A stretch of DNA of 64,000 nucleotides from an uncultured Pantoea sp. (GTDB lineage: Bacteria; Pseudomonadota; Gammaproteobacteria; Enterobacterales; Enterobacteriaceae). This document shows, piece by piece, positions 10,101 to 19,140 of this stretch (positions are counted from its first letter, which is position 1; the number at the start of each line of letters is the position of its first letter). Location: assembly GCA_913778495.1 (NCBI GenBank), contig CAJYVD010000016.1:124001-188000 (forward strand), read 5' to 3'. The position numbers and the translations under genes were made by a program. The notes under the pieces are model-generated. The model was not told the DNA's origin. It worked only from the letters and a program-made list of their open reading frames with translations, and did no database searches.

Positions 10101-10127
10101 AGCCGACCAGAGAGTCGGCTTTTTTTT
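10101..10127 (+). terminator. Intrinsic terminator or attenuator between upp and uraA
   Basis: AGCCGAC / GTCGGCT stem of 7 bp with a 6-base loop, followed by eight T residues. It lies 37 bp before uraA. Either upp transcription ends here, with partial read-through into uraA, or it attenuates uraA. A second small hairpin, GCCTGC / GCAGGC, is at 10044-10059. Confidence 0.8.
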
Positions 10128-10163
10128 GCCTAAAAACAGTCAATTAACTCAAGGGGACTTTTA

Positions 10164-11447
10164 ATGACTCGTCGCGCGATCGGCGTTAGCGAACGGCCGC
10201 CATTACTGCAAACGATTCCGCTCAGCCTGCAGCACCTGTTCGCCATGTTTGGCGCCACCGTGCTGGTGCCGATTCTGTTCCATATCAATCCGGCGACGGT
10301 ATTGCTGTTTAACGGCATCGGCACGCTGCTGTATCTGTTTATTTGTAAGGGGAAAATCCCTGCCTATCTGGGATCCAGCTTTGCCTTTATTTCACCCGTG
10401 TTGCTCCTGCTGCCGCTGGGTTATGAAGTGGCGCTGGGCGGTTTTATTCTGTGTGGCGTGTTGTTCTGCCTTGTCGCGCTGATCGTCAAAAAAGCCGGAA
10501 CAGGCTGGCTGGACGTGATGTTTCCGCCAGCAGCAATGGGGGCTATCGTTGCCGTCATTGGTCTGGAACTGGCTGGCGTGGCCGCGAATATGGCGGGGCT
10601 GCTTCCAGCCGAAGGCCAGTCGCCAAACGGCACAACCGTGATGATTTCGCTGGTGACCCTGGCGGTTACCGTGTTTGGATCGGTCTTATTCCGTGGATTT
10701 ATGGCGATCATTCCTATCCTGATCGGTGTGCTGGCCGGTTACGCGCTTTCCGCCTTCATGGGCATCGTGGACTGGAGCGGCGTTGAGCGGGCGCACTGGT
10801 TTGCCTTACCGACGTTTTATACGCCGCGCTTTGAATGGATTGCCATGTTGACCATTCTGCCCGCCGCTCTGGTGGTCATTGCCGAGCATGTGGGCCATCT
10901 GGTCGTGACGGCGAACATCGTTAAAAGAGATCTGGTGCGCGATCCCGGACTGCATCGGTCCATGTTCGCCAATGGCTTATCGACGGTCATTTCCGGGTTC
11001 TTTGGATCAACCCCGAATACGACATACGGCGAAAACATTGGCGTCATGGCGATTACCCGCGTTTACAGTACCTGGGTGATTGGCGGCGCGGCTATTTTCG
11101 CGATTTTGCTCTCCTGCGTCGGCAAACTGGCGGCCGCTATTCAGGCGATTCCGGTGCCGGTGATGGGCGGCGTATCCCTGCTGCTGTATGGTGTTATCGG
11201 CGCGTCAGGTATCCGTGTCCTGATTGAGTCCAAAGTGGATTACAACAAAGCGCAAAACCTGATTCTGACCTCCGTTATCCTGATTATTGGCGTCAGCGGG
11301 GCGAAAGTGCATATCGGGGCTGCCGAGCTGAAAGGCATGGCGCTGGCCACGTTGGTCGGCGTTGCGCTGGCCTTAATTTTTCGCGTCATTTCCCTCCTGC
11401 GTCCTGAAGAAGTGATTCTGGATGCGGAAGACAACCGCGAGTCGTAA
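10164..11447 (+). CDS. uraA: Uracil:H+ symporter
   Basis: Inner-membrane nucleobase transporter (NCS2 family) importing uracil for Upp. It has 427 residues against 429 in E. coli, with the 14-helix pattern expected for UraA. The family's substrate-binding acidic residues are present in [12 protein letters not shown] (about residue 240) and [13 protein letters not shown] (about residue 290). The ribosome site AAGGGG lies nine bases before the ATG. It sits downstream of upp, as in E. coli, so uptake and phosphoribosylation are genetically linked. A GC-rich hairpin without a T-run (11471-11486) follows and overlaps a misleading upstream ATG of hda. Confidence 0.96.
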   Translation: MTRRAIGVSERPPLLQTIPLSLQHLFAMFGATVLVPILFHINPATVLLFNGIGTLLYLFICKGKIPAYLGSSFAFISPVLLLLPLGYEVALGGFILCGVLFCLVALIVKKAGTGWLDVMFPPAAMGAIVAVIGLELAGVAANMAGLLPAEGQSPNGTTVMISLVTLAVTVFGSVLFRGFMAIIPILIGVLAGYALSAFMGIVDWSGVERAHWFALPTFYTPRFEWIAMLTILPAALVVIAEHVGHLVVTANIVKRDLVRDPGLHRSMFANGLSTVISGFFGSTPNTTYGENIGVMAITRVYSTWVIGGAAIFAILLSCVGKLAAAIQAIPVPVMGGVSLLLYGVIGASGIRVLIESKVDYNKAQNLILTSVILIIGVSGAKVHIGAAELKGMALATLVGVALALIFRVISLLRPEEVILDAEDNRES

Positions 11448-11554
11448 TCCCACCGTCAGCTGTCAAAAGTCGGGCAGGGATGCCCGATTCATCTCTGGCT
11501 GAAAACTATGATAGACTTGCCCCGATTCTTGCTTGTTCTCTTGCTGAGGTGCTT

Positions 11555-12256
11555 CTGAACACGCCGGCACAATTGTCATTGCCACTCTATTTACCTGACG
11601 ACGAAACCTTCGCCAGCTTCTGGCCGGGTGAAAACCCCTCGCTTATTGCCGCGATTAAGGGTGCGCTTAGCCAGCAACATGGCAGCTATCTTTATTTCTG
11701 GTCTCGTGAAGGGGGCGGTCGCAGCCATCTGCTGCATGCCGCCTGCGCTGAAATGTCTGCACGCGGCGAAGCCGTGGGCTATGTGCCGCTCGATAAACGT
11801 ACCTGGTTTGTCCCGGACGTGCTGGAAGGCATGGAGCAACTGCCACTGGTTTGCATCGATAATATTCAGTGCATTGCGGGCGAAGAGGCCTGGGAAATGG
11901 CGATTTTCGATCTCTATAACCGCATTCTGGAAACCGGCAATACCCGGTTGTTTATTACCGGCGATCGTCCTCCGCGTCAGCTCAATCTGCATCTGCCCGA
12001 TCTGGCATCGCGCCTCGACTGGGGGCAGATTTATCGGTTACAGCCGCTCTCCGATGAGGATAAACTGCAGGCTTTACAGCTGCGCGCAGGACTACGGGGA
12101 TTTGAACTGCCTGAAGACGTCGGGCGCTTTTTGCTAAAGCGCCTTGACCGGGAAATGCGCACGCTGTTTGATACGTTGGATCGTCTCGACAGCGCATCCA
12201 TCAGCGCCCAGCGTAAGCTGACGATTCCTTTCGTAAAAGAAACCCTTGGCCTTTAA
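11555..12256 (+). CDS. hda: DnaA inactivator Hda (CTG start)
   Basis: Hda binds the DNA-loaded beta clamp and stimulates hydrolysis of DnaA-bound ATP, preventing re-initiation of replication. The protein is an AAA+ relative of DnaA. Evidence for the start: the coding match to E. coli begins at [20 protein letters not shown]. The first codon there is CTG at 11555, with GAGG five bases before it, giving 233 residues, the same as E. coli Hda, which is known to use CTG. The clamp-binding motif QLSLPL is at residues 6-11. The AAA+ sensor and arginine-finger region [20 protein letters not shown] is intact. An in-frame ATG at 11480 lies inside a hairpin and has no ribosome site. The 3' end overlaps yfgD by 4 bp, tail to tail. 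Confidence 0.94.
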   Translation: MNTPAQLSLPLYLPDDETFASFWPGENPSLIAAIKGALSQQHGSYLYFWSREGGGRSHLLHAACAEMSARGEAVGYVPLDKRTWFVPDVLEGMEQLPLVCIDNIQCIAGEEAWEMAIFDLYNRILETGNTRLFITGDRPPRQLNLHLPDLASRLDWGQIYRLQPLSDEDKLQALQLRAGLRGFELPEDVGRFLLKRLDREMRTLFDTLDRLDSASISAQRKLTIPFVKETLGL

Positions 12257-12600
12257 AGGATGTCCAGTACCGCTTCTGGCGGACGTCCCAGCCGGGCGCG
12301 ATCGCCGTTGATCACAATAGGGCGCTCAATCAGTTTGGGATTTTCCAGCAGCTCGTCCAGCAACGCGCTTTCCCCGATGTCAGGCCGATCCAGCCCCAGC
12401 GCCGCATAAAGCGGATCCTTACGACGCATTAACTCACGGGCACTTTGCATACCCAGCTTTTGCAGCAGGATCTGTAACGTCTGGCGATCCGGCGGCGTGT
12501 CCAGATAGTGCACGATCTCGGGGGCGATGCCGCCCTCTGCGAGCAGCGCCAGGGTTTCCCGGCTCTTGCTGCAGCGCGGATTATGATAAAAGGTCACCAT
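12253..12600 (-). CDS. yfgD: ArsC-family thioredoxin-fold protein (arsenate reductase-like)
   Basis: This 115-residue protein of the ArsC/Spx fold corresponds to E. coli YfgD (119 residues). The N-terminal [11 protein letters not shown] holds Cys10, the residue that attacks arsenate in true ArsC enzymes. [18 protein letters not shown] near the C-terminus contains the arginine usually involved in oxyanion binding. It lies 5 bp downstream of bepA, so the two are probably co-transcribed. The actual substrate in this branch has not been settled as far as I know; arsenate reduction is a family inference and no ars genes are nearby. Confidence 0.88.
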   Translation of the reverse strand: MVTFYHNPRCSKSRETLALLAEGGIAPEIVHYLDTPPDRQTLQILLQKLGMQSARELMRRKDPLYAALGLDRPDIGESALLDELLENPKLIERPIVINGDRARLGRPPEAVLDIL

Positions 12601-12605
12601 GCTGT

Positions 12606-14069
12606 TTATCCTCGTTGATACTGCTTAAAGCGTTGCTGGAGCTGGCGTAGCTGGTCGATGCGGGCATCGTAACGGGCCTGTTTCAGGCTGCCGAGCGGCA
12701 CCAGTGAACTGGCCCGGCTCAGGGCGCTAATGGCCTGATCCAGCTGACCGCTCAGCGCCAGACTTTCGGCGCGGGCAAAGAGCTCCTCATCTGTCAGCCC
12801 CTGCTGCGCGGAAGCCTGGGCCAGCAGGTCCCATCCGTTGGTATCGTCTTTATGAGTCCAGGTGTAGCGGTTGAGAATACGGCTGGCGTTCGCCGGCTGT
12901 TTCGCTTCCACATAGGCATTAGCGAGGTTCAACTGGACGACCGGGCTGGTTTTTGACGCCTGGGTCGCTGTCAGCATCGCTATCGCCTGCTGAGGCTGAT
13001 TCAGGCCGATATCAATGTCAGTCATCAGGTCCAGCAGCCAGACATTTTCAGGTTGTTTCGCCAGTAACGGTGCCACGATCCTTTTCGCCTCACCAAAGCT
13101 TTTAGCCTGCAGGAACTGCACGGCTTTACCGTACTGCGAGGCCAGCTGTTCGCGGGAATTACCGTTAGCATATTGCGTAAGCAGTTCGTCCGTTAACTGG
13201 TTACGGCCGGTCGAATACATGCCTAATGACCGCACTTTGGCCAGATAAAAGTCTTGAGACGACTGCACCACCACCGGACGCATCTGGTTCGCACGGTTGC
13301 GCGCATCGGCAAGACGGCTGTCAGGCAGGGGATGGGTTAACAGGATTTCCGGAGGCTTCGAAGAAAAGCGGCTCTGATCGGCCAGTTTTTGCAGAAAGTT
13401 GGGCATGGCTTGCGGGTCAAAACCGGCACGCTGTAAAACCTGTATACCGATGCGATCGGCTTCCTGTTCATTATTTTGGGTAAAGCTGATAATCCCCTGT
13501 TGGGTACCGGCCAGCGTACCTGTCAATGCGGCCATGCCCATTTGTGGGCTGGCCATCGCCAGTAAAATTGAACCCAGCGCGCCCACCCAGGTGAGCGGTG
13601 CATTACGTTTTTGATCTTCCATTGCCCGCGCCAGATGGCGCTGCGTGACGTGGGAGATTTCATGGGCCATGACTGAGGCCAGCTGGCTTTCGTTATCCGT
13701 AAAACGGAACAGGGCCGCATGCAACACCACATTGCCACCAAAGAAGGCGAAGGCGTTGAGCTCATCGTTCTGAATCAGGAAAAAGTGGAAGGGCGTTTTA
13801 ACGGCGTCCGCATGCGAAACCAGCCGCTGCCCAAGTTGGTTGATGTACTGATTCAGCAAAGGATCGTTAATCAGCGGGGCACTGGCGCGGAGCTGGCGGA
13901 CGTAGAAGTCGCCCATCTGTAGCTCCTGATTAATCGACAGGGTCGATCCTGCCGTGGTCCCCATATCCGGCAGCGAATCACTGATATCCGCACGGGCGGT
14001 CAACGGGCCGGATAACATCAGTGCAGGGAGTAGCGCAGCAAGCAGCGTCTTTTTAAACCGGTTCAACAT
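12606..14069 (-). CDS. bepA: Periplasmic beta-barrel assembly chaperone/protease BepA
   Basis: BepA (YfgC) is a periplasmic zinc metalloprotease and chaperone that helps mature LptD and degrades misassembled outer-membrane proteins. The length is 487 residues, identical to E. coli. A signal peptide is visible, with likely cleavage after LTARA (residue 27). The zinc site HEISH is at residues 136-140, with a third ligand in NEQEADRIG near residue 201. The C-terminal 180 residues are TPR-like helices ([14 protein letters not shown] and others). In E. coli the gene is divergent from perM and sigma-E controlled; here an 8-kb block separates the two genes. Confidence 0.96.
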   Translation of the reverse strand: MLNRFKKTLLAALLPALMLSGPLTARADISDSLPDMGTTAGSTLSINQELQMGDFYVRQLRASAPLINDPLLNQYINQLGQRLVSHADAVKTPFHFFLIQNDELNAFAFFGGNVVLHAALFRFTDNESQLASVMAHEISHVTQRHLARAMEDQKRNAPLTWVGALGSILLAMASPQMGMAALTGTLAGTQQGIISFTQNNEQEADRIGIQVLQRAGFDPQAMPNFLQKLADQSRFSSKPPEILLTHPLPDSRLADARNRANQMRPVVVQSSQDFYLAKVRSLGMYSTGRNQLTDELLTQYANGNSREQLASQYGKAVQFLQAKSFGEAKRIVAPLLAKQPENVWLLDLMTDIDIGLNQPQQAIAMLTATQASKTSPVVQLNLANAYVEAKQPANASRILNRYTWTHKDDTNGWDLLAQASAQQGLTDEELFARAESLALSGQLDQAISALSRASSLVPLGSLKQARYDARIDQLRQLQQRFKQYQRG

Positions 14070-14383
14070 GCCTTAATCCTGTAATGAATCCCTGATTTGG
14101 ACAGGTAAGCAGCGGAAATGTTCTGTTTTTTCATCAACAGCGCTACGGTCTTGGTATCTTAACCACAGCCAGGGAAGAATGAAATGGCGTTGTGGCAACC
14201 GGGATCGGCGCATTGCCCCTTCCGGGCTTATCGGATGCTTGCCAACCCCAACCGCCCTGTATCAGCAGTCAGAAAAAGGCATTCGTCGTGCTGCCCGTGC
14301 GTTGACGACGTGGTGAACCGCTGTCACCGCAATGTCATCTCTCCGTGATGTTGATGTCACACAACCCCGTTAGGTTAAGCGCC

Positions 14384-14401
14384 AATGAGATCGATCTCAT
14401 T
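14384..14401. promoter_or_regulatory. 18-bp perfect palindrome, likely LacI-family operator
   Basis: AATGAGATCGATCTCATT is a perfect palindrome with a central CG, as expected for LacI/PurR-type operators. It sits 20 bp before the ATG of the LacI-type regulator at 14422, so autoregulation of the downstream operon is likely. The rest of the 352-bp gap 14070-14421 shows no gene; it must hold the bepA promoter, which I could not place. Confidence 0.6.
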
Positions 14402-14421
14402 ATCGATTAACCGGGGGAGAA

Positions 14422-15447
14422 ATGAGTGATTTAATCAGCGTGGCGGTTCTGGCCGGCGTTTCGCGAGCAACCGCGGCGCGTGCCTTTTCCGATCCCCATC
14501 TGCTTAAGCCCGGCACGTTAAAAAAAGTGCTGGAGGCCTCGGAGCAACTGGGTTTCAGACCTAACCACATTGCACGCCAGCTCCGTACGCAAAGCTCCAC
14601 AACGCTGGGCGTTTTGCTGCCTTCGCTCAGTAACCCGGTGTTTGCCTTGCAGCTTCAGGCTATGGAGCAACAGGCGCGTCTGGCGGGCTATGGCCTGCTG
14701 GTGGCCACGACCGATTACCAGCCCGAGCGTGAAGCTGCCATTATTGAACATATGCTGCGCCAGCGCGTCGCGGGCATGGTGCTGACCGTCTCCGACGCGG
14801 ACAGCAGCAGCGTATTAGCCCCGCTGGCAGAGGCGCGGATGCCGTTTGTTCTGGCGCATAACGTGCCGCAACAGCAAAACTGGCGCTGCGTCTATGTCGA
14901 TAACCGTCGCGCAATGGCCGAAGCCACGGCACACCTTATTGCGCTGGGCCATCAGCATATCGTAATGGCGGCGGGGCCGATGCTGCAGTCGGATCGTGCC
15001 CGTCAGCGCTATCTTGGCTATTGCGATGCGATGCAGCAGGCAGGATTTGTCCCGAGGGCGCTAGTTGATATGCCCAGCCATACCCAATCCAGATTCGAGC
15101 CCCTTTTACCGCTGATCAACAGCCCGGACCCGCTGACCGCCGTTATCTGCAGTAACGATCTCCTGGCGATCAGCCTGCTGGGCGCGGCCGCCCGTGCCGG
15201 CATTCAGGTTCCGCACCAGCTGTCGGTCATGGGGTTTGACGGCATTGCGATAGGCGAACAGCTTTCACCCTCGCTGGCCAGCGTGGTACAGCCCAGCGAT
15301 CGGTTAGGTGCCTGTGCCATCGATATGCTTCTTCAACCCTCTCATGATGACTCGTGCCTGCTGGACCACTGGTTGCGTTCAGGCGAGAGCATCGCTGCCG
15401 TCTTTCATTCGTCAACATCAGGGAACCATCATGTCTACACACAATAA
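14422..15447 (+). CDS. LacI-family transcriptional regulator
   Basis: Its 341 residues begin with a LacI helix-turn-helix (MSDLISVAVLAGVSRATAAR) and hinge helix (NHIARQLRTQ near residues 48-57). The ligand-binding core of the periplasmic-binding-protein type follows (TLGVLLPSLSNPVF, ICSNDLLAI, VMGFDG). The start has a strong ribosome site, GGGGGAG. It is the first gene of an apparent operon: the next gene (solute-binding protein) begins inside its last 17 bases. An 18-bp palindrome lies immediately upstream. The effector is unknown, presumably the transported compound or a product of the phosphodiesterase. It does not match a named LacI member I can identify with confidence. Confidence 0.88.
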   Translation: MSDLISVAVLAGVSRATAARAFSDPHLLKPGTLKKVLEASEQLGFRPNHIARQLRTQSSTTLGVLLPSLSNPVFALQLQAMEQQARLAGYGLLVATTDYQPEREAAIIEHMLRQRVAGMVLTVSDADSSSVLAPLAEARMPFVLAHNVPQQQNWRCVYVDNRRAMAEATAHLIALGHQHIVMAAGPMLQSDRARQRYLGYCDAMQQAGFVPRALVDMPSHTQSRFEPLLPLINSPDPLTAVICSNDLLAISLLGAAARAGIQVPHQLSVMGFDGIAIGEQLSPSLASVVQPSDRLGACAIDMLLQPSHDDSCLLDHWLRSGESIAAVFHSSTSGNHHVYTQ

Positions 15448-16453
15448 AATCACCGTGCTTGCCAGGGCGGCGCTCTTCACCGCCTGTGCATTTTCCAGCC
15501 AGCTGGTGCAGGCTGCTGAGAATGCTATCTGTTACAACTGCCCACCTGAATGGGCAGACTGGGCGACCGAGCTGCAGGCTATCAAGAAAGATACCGGCAT
15601 TGTGGTGCCGCAGGACAACAAGAACTCTGGGCAGGCGCTGGCTCAACTGGTCGCCGAGAAAAATAATCCCGTTGCCGACGTGGTGTATTACGGCGTCAGC
15701 TTTGGTATCCAGGCGGCTCAGGCTGGCGTGATTGCCGACTATAAGCCGGCCAACTGGGACCAGGTGCCGGCAGGCATGAAAGATCCAGAAGGGAAATGGG
15801 TTGCGCTGCATTCCGGCACGATGGGCTTTATGGTCAACGTAGATGCGCTGGGCGGCGCACCCATTCCAACATCCTGGGACGATCTGCTGAAGCCAGAATA
15901 CAAAGGGATGGTGGGCTATCTCGATCCGGCCAGTGCGTTTGTGGGTTACGTGGCCGCCGTGGCGGTGAATCAGGCCAAAGGCGGCAGTATGCAGGACTTC
16001 ACTCCCGCGCTGGCCTGGTTTAAAAAGCTGCAGGCGAACAAACCTGTCGTGCCGAAACAGACGGCCTATGCCCGGGTGATCTCCGGCGAGATCCCCATTC
16101 TGCTGGATTACGACTTCAACGCTTATCGCGCCAAATATAAAGATCATGCCAATGTGGTGTTTGTGATCCCCCAGGAAGGGACGGTCACGGTGCCTTACGT
16201 CATCAGCCTGGTGAAAAACGCCCCGCACGCCGCTAACGGCAAAAAAGTCATGGACTACGTGCTGTCGGATAAAGGCCAGGCCATCTGGGCCAATGCCTAT
16301 CTGCGCCCGGTACGACCTTCAGCCATGTCTGCCGAGGCCAAAAAGCGCTTCCTGCCAGACAGTGATTACGCCCGTGCGCACACCGTGGACTATCAGCAGA
16401 TGGCCGATGCACAGAAAGCCTTCTCTGCCCGCTATCTGAGTGAGATTCGGTAA
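15431..16453 (+). CDS. ABC transporter periplasmic substrate-binding protein (substrate unknown)
   Basis: The product has 340 residues from ATG 15431. The N-terminal signal peptide (MSTHNKITVLARAALFTACA...) is probably cleaved after LVQA. The mature start, AENAICYNCPPEWADWATEL, has two cysteines close together. The rest reads as an extracellular solute-binding protein of the iron/thiamine/phosphonate-type group, with PTSWDDLLKPEYKGMVGYLD as a typical family segment. It is encoded first among the transport genes and overlaps the LacI gene by 17 bp. A longer in-frame upstream start at 15308 is inside the regulator and unlikely. The substrate is not identifiable from sequence; the phosphodiesterase at the operon end suggests a phosphodiester or related organophosphate. 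Confidence 0.85.
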   Translation: MSTHNKITVLARAALFTACAFSSQLVQAAENAICYNCPPEWADWATELQAIKKDTGIVVPQDNKNSGQALAQLVAEKNNPVADVVYYGVSFGIQAAQAGVIADYKPANWDQVPAGMKDPEGKWVALHSGTMGFMVNVDALGGAPIPTSWDDLLKPEYKGMVGYLDPASAFVGYVAAVAVNQAKGGSMQDFTPALAWFKKLQANKPVVPKQTAYARVISGEIPILLDYDFNAYRAKYKDHANVVFVIPQEGTVTVPYVISLVKNAPHAANGKKVMDYVLSDKGQAIWANAYLRPVRPSAMSAEAKKRFLPDSDYARAHTVDYQQMADAQKAFSARYLSEIR

Positions 16454-17334
16454 TGACAGCGTCTGACGCCCGCAGCGATTTACCGGTGGCCACGCGCCAC
16501 CGGTCACGCCGACGCGAGCAGGGGGCAAACTGGCCATGGATGCTGCTGCCAGCCTTACTGTTTTTTGCCGCGTTCTGGCTGTTACCTTTTGCCCGATTAT
16601 TACAGATGGGTATGACGCCAGATCGCAGCACACATCACAGTGGCTACTGGACGGTAATTACCCAGCCGCAGTATCTGCAAAGCCTGGTGAATACCGTGCT
16701 GCTGTCGCTGACGGTAACGCTAATGACGTTGGTCATCGCCACCGTGGTAGGGTGCTTCCTCGCTCGCCAGCGTTTCACCGGACGCGGCACTCTGCTGGCC
16801 CTGCTGACCTTTCCTCTGGCGTTTCCCGGCGTGGTGGTGGGGTTTTTAGTGGTGATGCTGGCAGGACGACAGGGCGTGCTGGCGCAGATCAGCCTGCGCC
16901 TGTTTGATGAGCGCTGGACACTGGCCTACTCACTCACCGGGCTGTTCATTGGTTATCTCTATTTTTCGCTGCCACGCGCCATTGTGACGTTGGTGGCCGC
17001 GAGTGAAAAACTGGATCGCTCGCTGGAAGAGGCCGCCCGTTCGTTAGGCGCCAGCCAGTGGCGCATTGTCTGGGATGTGATCGTGCCGGGACTTAAACCG
17101 GCGCTGCTCTCCAGCGGTGCGCTCTGCTTTGCCACCAGTATGGGCGCATTTGGTACTGCGTTTACCCTGGGAACTGACCTGAGTGTGCTGCCGCTGACCA
17201 TTTATGGCGAATTCACCAACTACGCAAACTTCGCCACGGCGGCGGCGTTATCGGTGGTCATGGGCGCTGTCGCCTGGGCTGGCTTAATGCTGGCGCGCGT
17301 ACTCACCCAGTCAAAACAGGAGCCGTCATCATGA
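16453..17334 (+). CDS. ABC transporter inner-membrane permease, first subunit
   Basis: This 293-residue permease of the binding-protein-dependent type has about six membrane helices, with a charged N-terminal tail of about 30 residues. The ATPase-docking EAA loop reads EEAARSLGASQWRIVWDVIVP near residue 195. The ATG overlaps the preceding stop (TAATG), and its 3' end overlaps the second permease by 4 bp, so all transport subunits are translationally coupled. It works with the 271-residue permease and the ATPase that follow. No substrate specificity can be read from the sequence. Confidence 0.88.
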   Translation: MTASDARSDLPVATRHRSRRREQGANWPWMLLPALLFFAAFWLLPFARLLQMGMTPDRSTHHSGYWTVITQPQYLQSLVNTVLLSLTVTLMTLVIATVVGCFLARQRFTGRGTLLALLTFPLAFPGVVVGFLVVMLAGRQGVLAQISLRLFDERWTLAYSLTGLFIGYLYFSLPRAIVTLVAASEKLDRSLEEAARSLGASQWRIVWDVIVPGLKPALLSSGALCFATSMGAFGTAFTLGTDLSVLPLTIYGEFTNYANFATAAALSVVMGAVAWAGLMLARVLTQSKQEPSS

Positions 17335-18146
17335 AGCGCCGTGGGCTGTTTTACCTGCAGGTTGCGATCACCACACTGACTGCACTGTTCATGATTGTGC
17401 CGGTGATCCTGTCGATGCTGGCGGGCGTGACGCAGAACTATTTTGTTGGCCTGCGCAGCGGACTGACGCTGAAATGGGTGGTGCAGGTTTGGGAGATGTA
17501 CAGCGACACCTTTTGGCTGTCGTTGCTCATTGCCGTCAGCTGCTTGATCGTCACCGTGGCGATTGGCGTACCGGCCGCCTGGGGCTTACTGAAATCGCCC
17601 TCTCGCTGGGCATCGCGCATTGAAGAGTGCCTGATGTTGCCGGTGGCGCTTCCGGGCCTGGCCACCGCACTGGGCATTATCCTGCTGTATGGCCAGTTCA
17701 GCAGCCTGCGTGACAGCTGGGTGTTTATCCTGATTGGTCACGTTCTTTTTACGCTGCCGTTTATGATCCGCCCGGTACTGGCGGTGATGCAGGCGATACA
17801 GCTGCCCCGACTGGAGGAAGCTGCCGCCAGCCTCGGGGCCGGCTTCTGGCGTCGCTTTTTCACCGTGGTGGTTCCCAACTGCCGCAACGGCATTCTCGCC
17901 GGGGCCTTTATGGTGATTACGTTATCGGTAGGCGAATTTAATATCACCTGGATGTTGCATACGCCACTGACCAAAACCCTGCCAGTGGGCCTGGCCGACA
18001 GCTATGCCTCGATGCGGCTGGAAGTCGGTTCTGCTTATACCCTGATCTTTATTTTAATGATTCTACCGCTGCTGTTGATGCTCAACGCCTGTAATCACTG
18101 GCTTGAACGCCAGTCTCGCCAACAACCAAGGGAGGAAAAAGCATGA
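17331..18146 (+). CDS. ABC transporter inner-membrane permease, second subunit
   Basis: The second permease has 271 residues, about six membrane helices and the EAA loop EEAAASLGAGFWRRFFTVVVP near residue 160. It overlaps the first permease by 4 bp (ATGA) and the ATPase gene by 4 bp. The pair of similar-sized permeases with a single ATPase and one binding protein is a complete type I importer. The resemblance is to the spermidine/thiamine/iron/2-aminoethylphosphonate group of permeases rather than to sugar or peptide systems; that assignment is inference. Confidence 0.88.
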   Translation: MKRRGLFYLQVAITTLTALFMIVPVILSMLAGVTQNYFVGLRSGLTLKWVVQVWEMYSDTFWLSLLIAVSCLIVTVAIGVPAAWGLLKSPSRWASRIEECLMLPVALPGLATALGIILLYGQFSSLRDSWVFILIGHVLFTLPFMIRPVLAVMQAIQLPRLEEAAASLGAGFWRRFFTVVVPNCRNGILAGAFMVITLSVGEFNITWMLHTPLTKTLPVGLADSYASMRLEVGSAYTLIFILMILPLLLMLNACNHWLERQSRQQPREEKA

Positions 18147-19129
18147 ATGTTGATGCGGTTAACGTCACGCTGCGCGGCTGTGCGCGTCGCTTTCATCACC
18201 ATCAGGCGCTGCATCCGCTGGATCTTAGCGTACGCGCAGGGGAAACCCTGGTTCTGCTGGGCCCGTCCGGCTGTGGCAAAACGACAACGCTGCGCATTAT
18301 CAGCGGGCTGGAGAGCACTGACGCGCCGGGTGAAGTCTGGTTTGACGATCGTAACGTGACCGACCTGCCTATTGAGAAGCGTAACGTAGGAATGGTGTTT
18401 CAAAACTACGCCCTGTTCCCCACGCTTAACGTGGCGCAGAACGTAGCCTATGGGCTGAAAGTACAGGGCATTCCGCGCCCCGAGCGTGAGGCCCGGGTCA
18501 ATGAGATGCTGGAACTGGTCGATCTCACGTCACTGGCACATCGTCATATCGACAAGCTCTCCGGCGGGCAGAAACAGCGCGTGGCGCTGGCAAGAGCGCT
18601 GGCAGCGCGGCCTAAAGTGCTGCTGTTTGACGAACCGCTGGCGGCGCTGGATGCCAAACTGCGTGAGCGTCTGCGTCTGGAAATCGGGGGCCTGTTAAAA
18701 AAGCTGGCTATCACCGCCGTGTATGTCACTCACGATCAGCAGGAAGCGATGGCGCTTGGCGATCGTATCGCCGTCATGGAGCAGGGGCGCCTGGTGCAGA
18801 TCGATACGCCGCAGGCCATCTATCAGCGTCCGGCCTCGCGTTTTGTGGCGGATTTCGTTGGCGCGATTAACTGCATCGCACGTGACGATCAAGGCCATCC
18901 AGTGCGTTTTTGTCGGCCAGAGGATGTGCTGCTGGCAGACGAAGGCCACTATGCGCAGCATGGCTGCATTGTTGCCAGCACCTTTCTCGGCGCGTCTCAA
19001 CGCCTGATGATTGATATCGGGCTGGACAAGCCGATTCAGGTTGAACGTCACGCACGGGAAACCTGGCACGCCGGGCAGCGAGTGAGCTGGTCGCTGGCTG
19101 AGCAGGCCGCACTCGAATTTACCCTTTAA
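18143..19129 (+). CDS. ABC transporter ATPase of the LacI-linked importer
   Basis: The 328 residues contain a complete nucleotide-binding domain: Walker A GPSGCGKTT, Q-loop VFQNYALFPTLNV, signature LSGGQKQRVALARAL, Walker B VLLFDEPLAALD and H-loop VTHDQQEA. A C-terminal TOBE-like region runs from about residue 235 (CRPEDVLLADEG). This domain layout is that of the PotA/FbpC/UgpC class. It overlaps the permease by 4 bp. Its stop codon is part of the ribosome site TAAGGAG for the next gene, a phosphodiesterase, which ties that enzyme to the transporter. Confidence 0.9.
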   Translation: MNVDAVNVTLRGCARRFHHHQALHPLDLSVRAGETLVLLGPSGCGKTTTLRIISGLESTDAPGEVWFDDRNVTDLPIEKRNVGMVFQNYALFPTLNVAQNVAYGLKVQGIPRPEREARVNEMLELVDLTSLAHRHIDKLSGGQKQRVALARALAARPKVLLFDEPLAALDAKLRERLRLEIGGLLKKLAITAVYVTHDQQEAMALGDRIAVMEQGRLVQIDTPQAIYQRPASRFVADFVGAINCIARDDQGHPVRFCRPEDVLLADEGHYAQHGCIVASTFLGASQRLMIDIGLDKPIQVERHARETWHAGQRVSWSLAEQAALEFTL

Positions 19130-19140
19130 GGAGTCACCGT

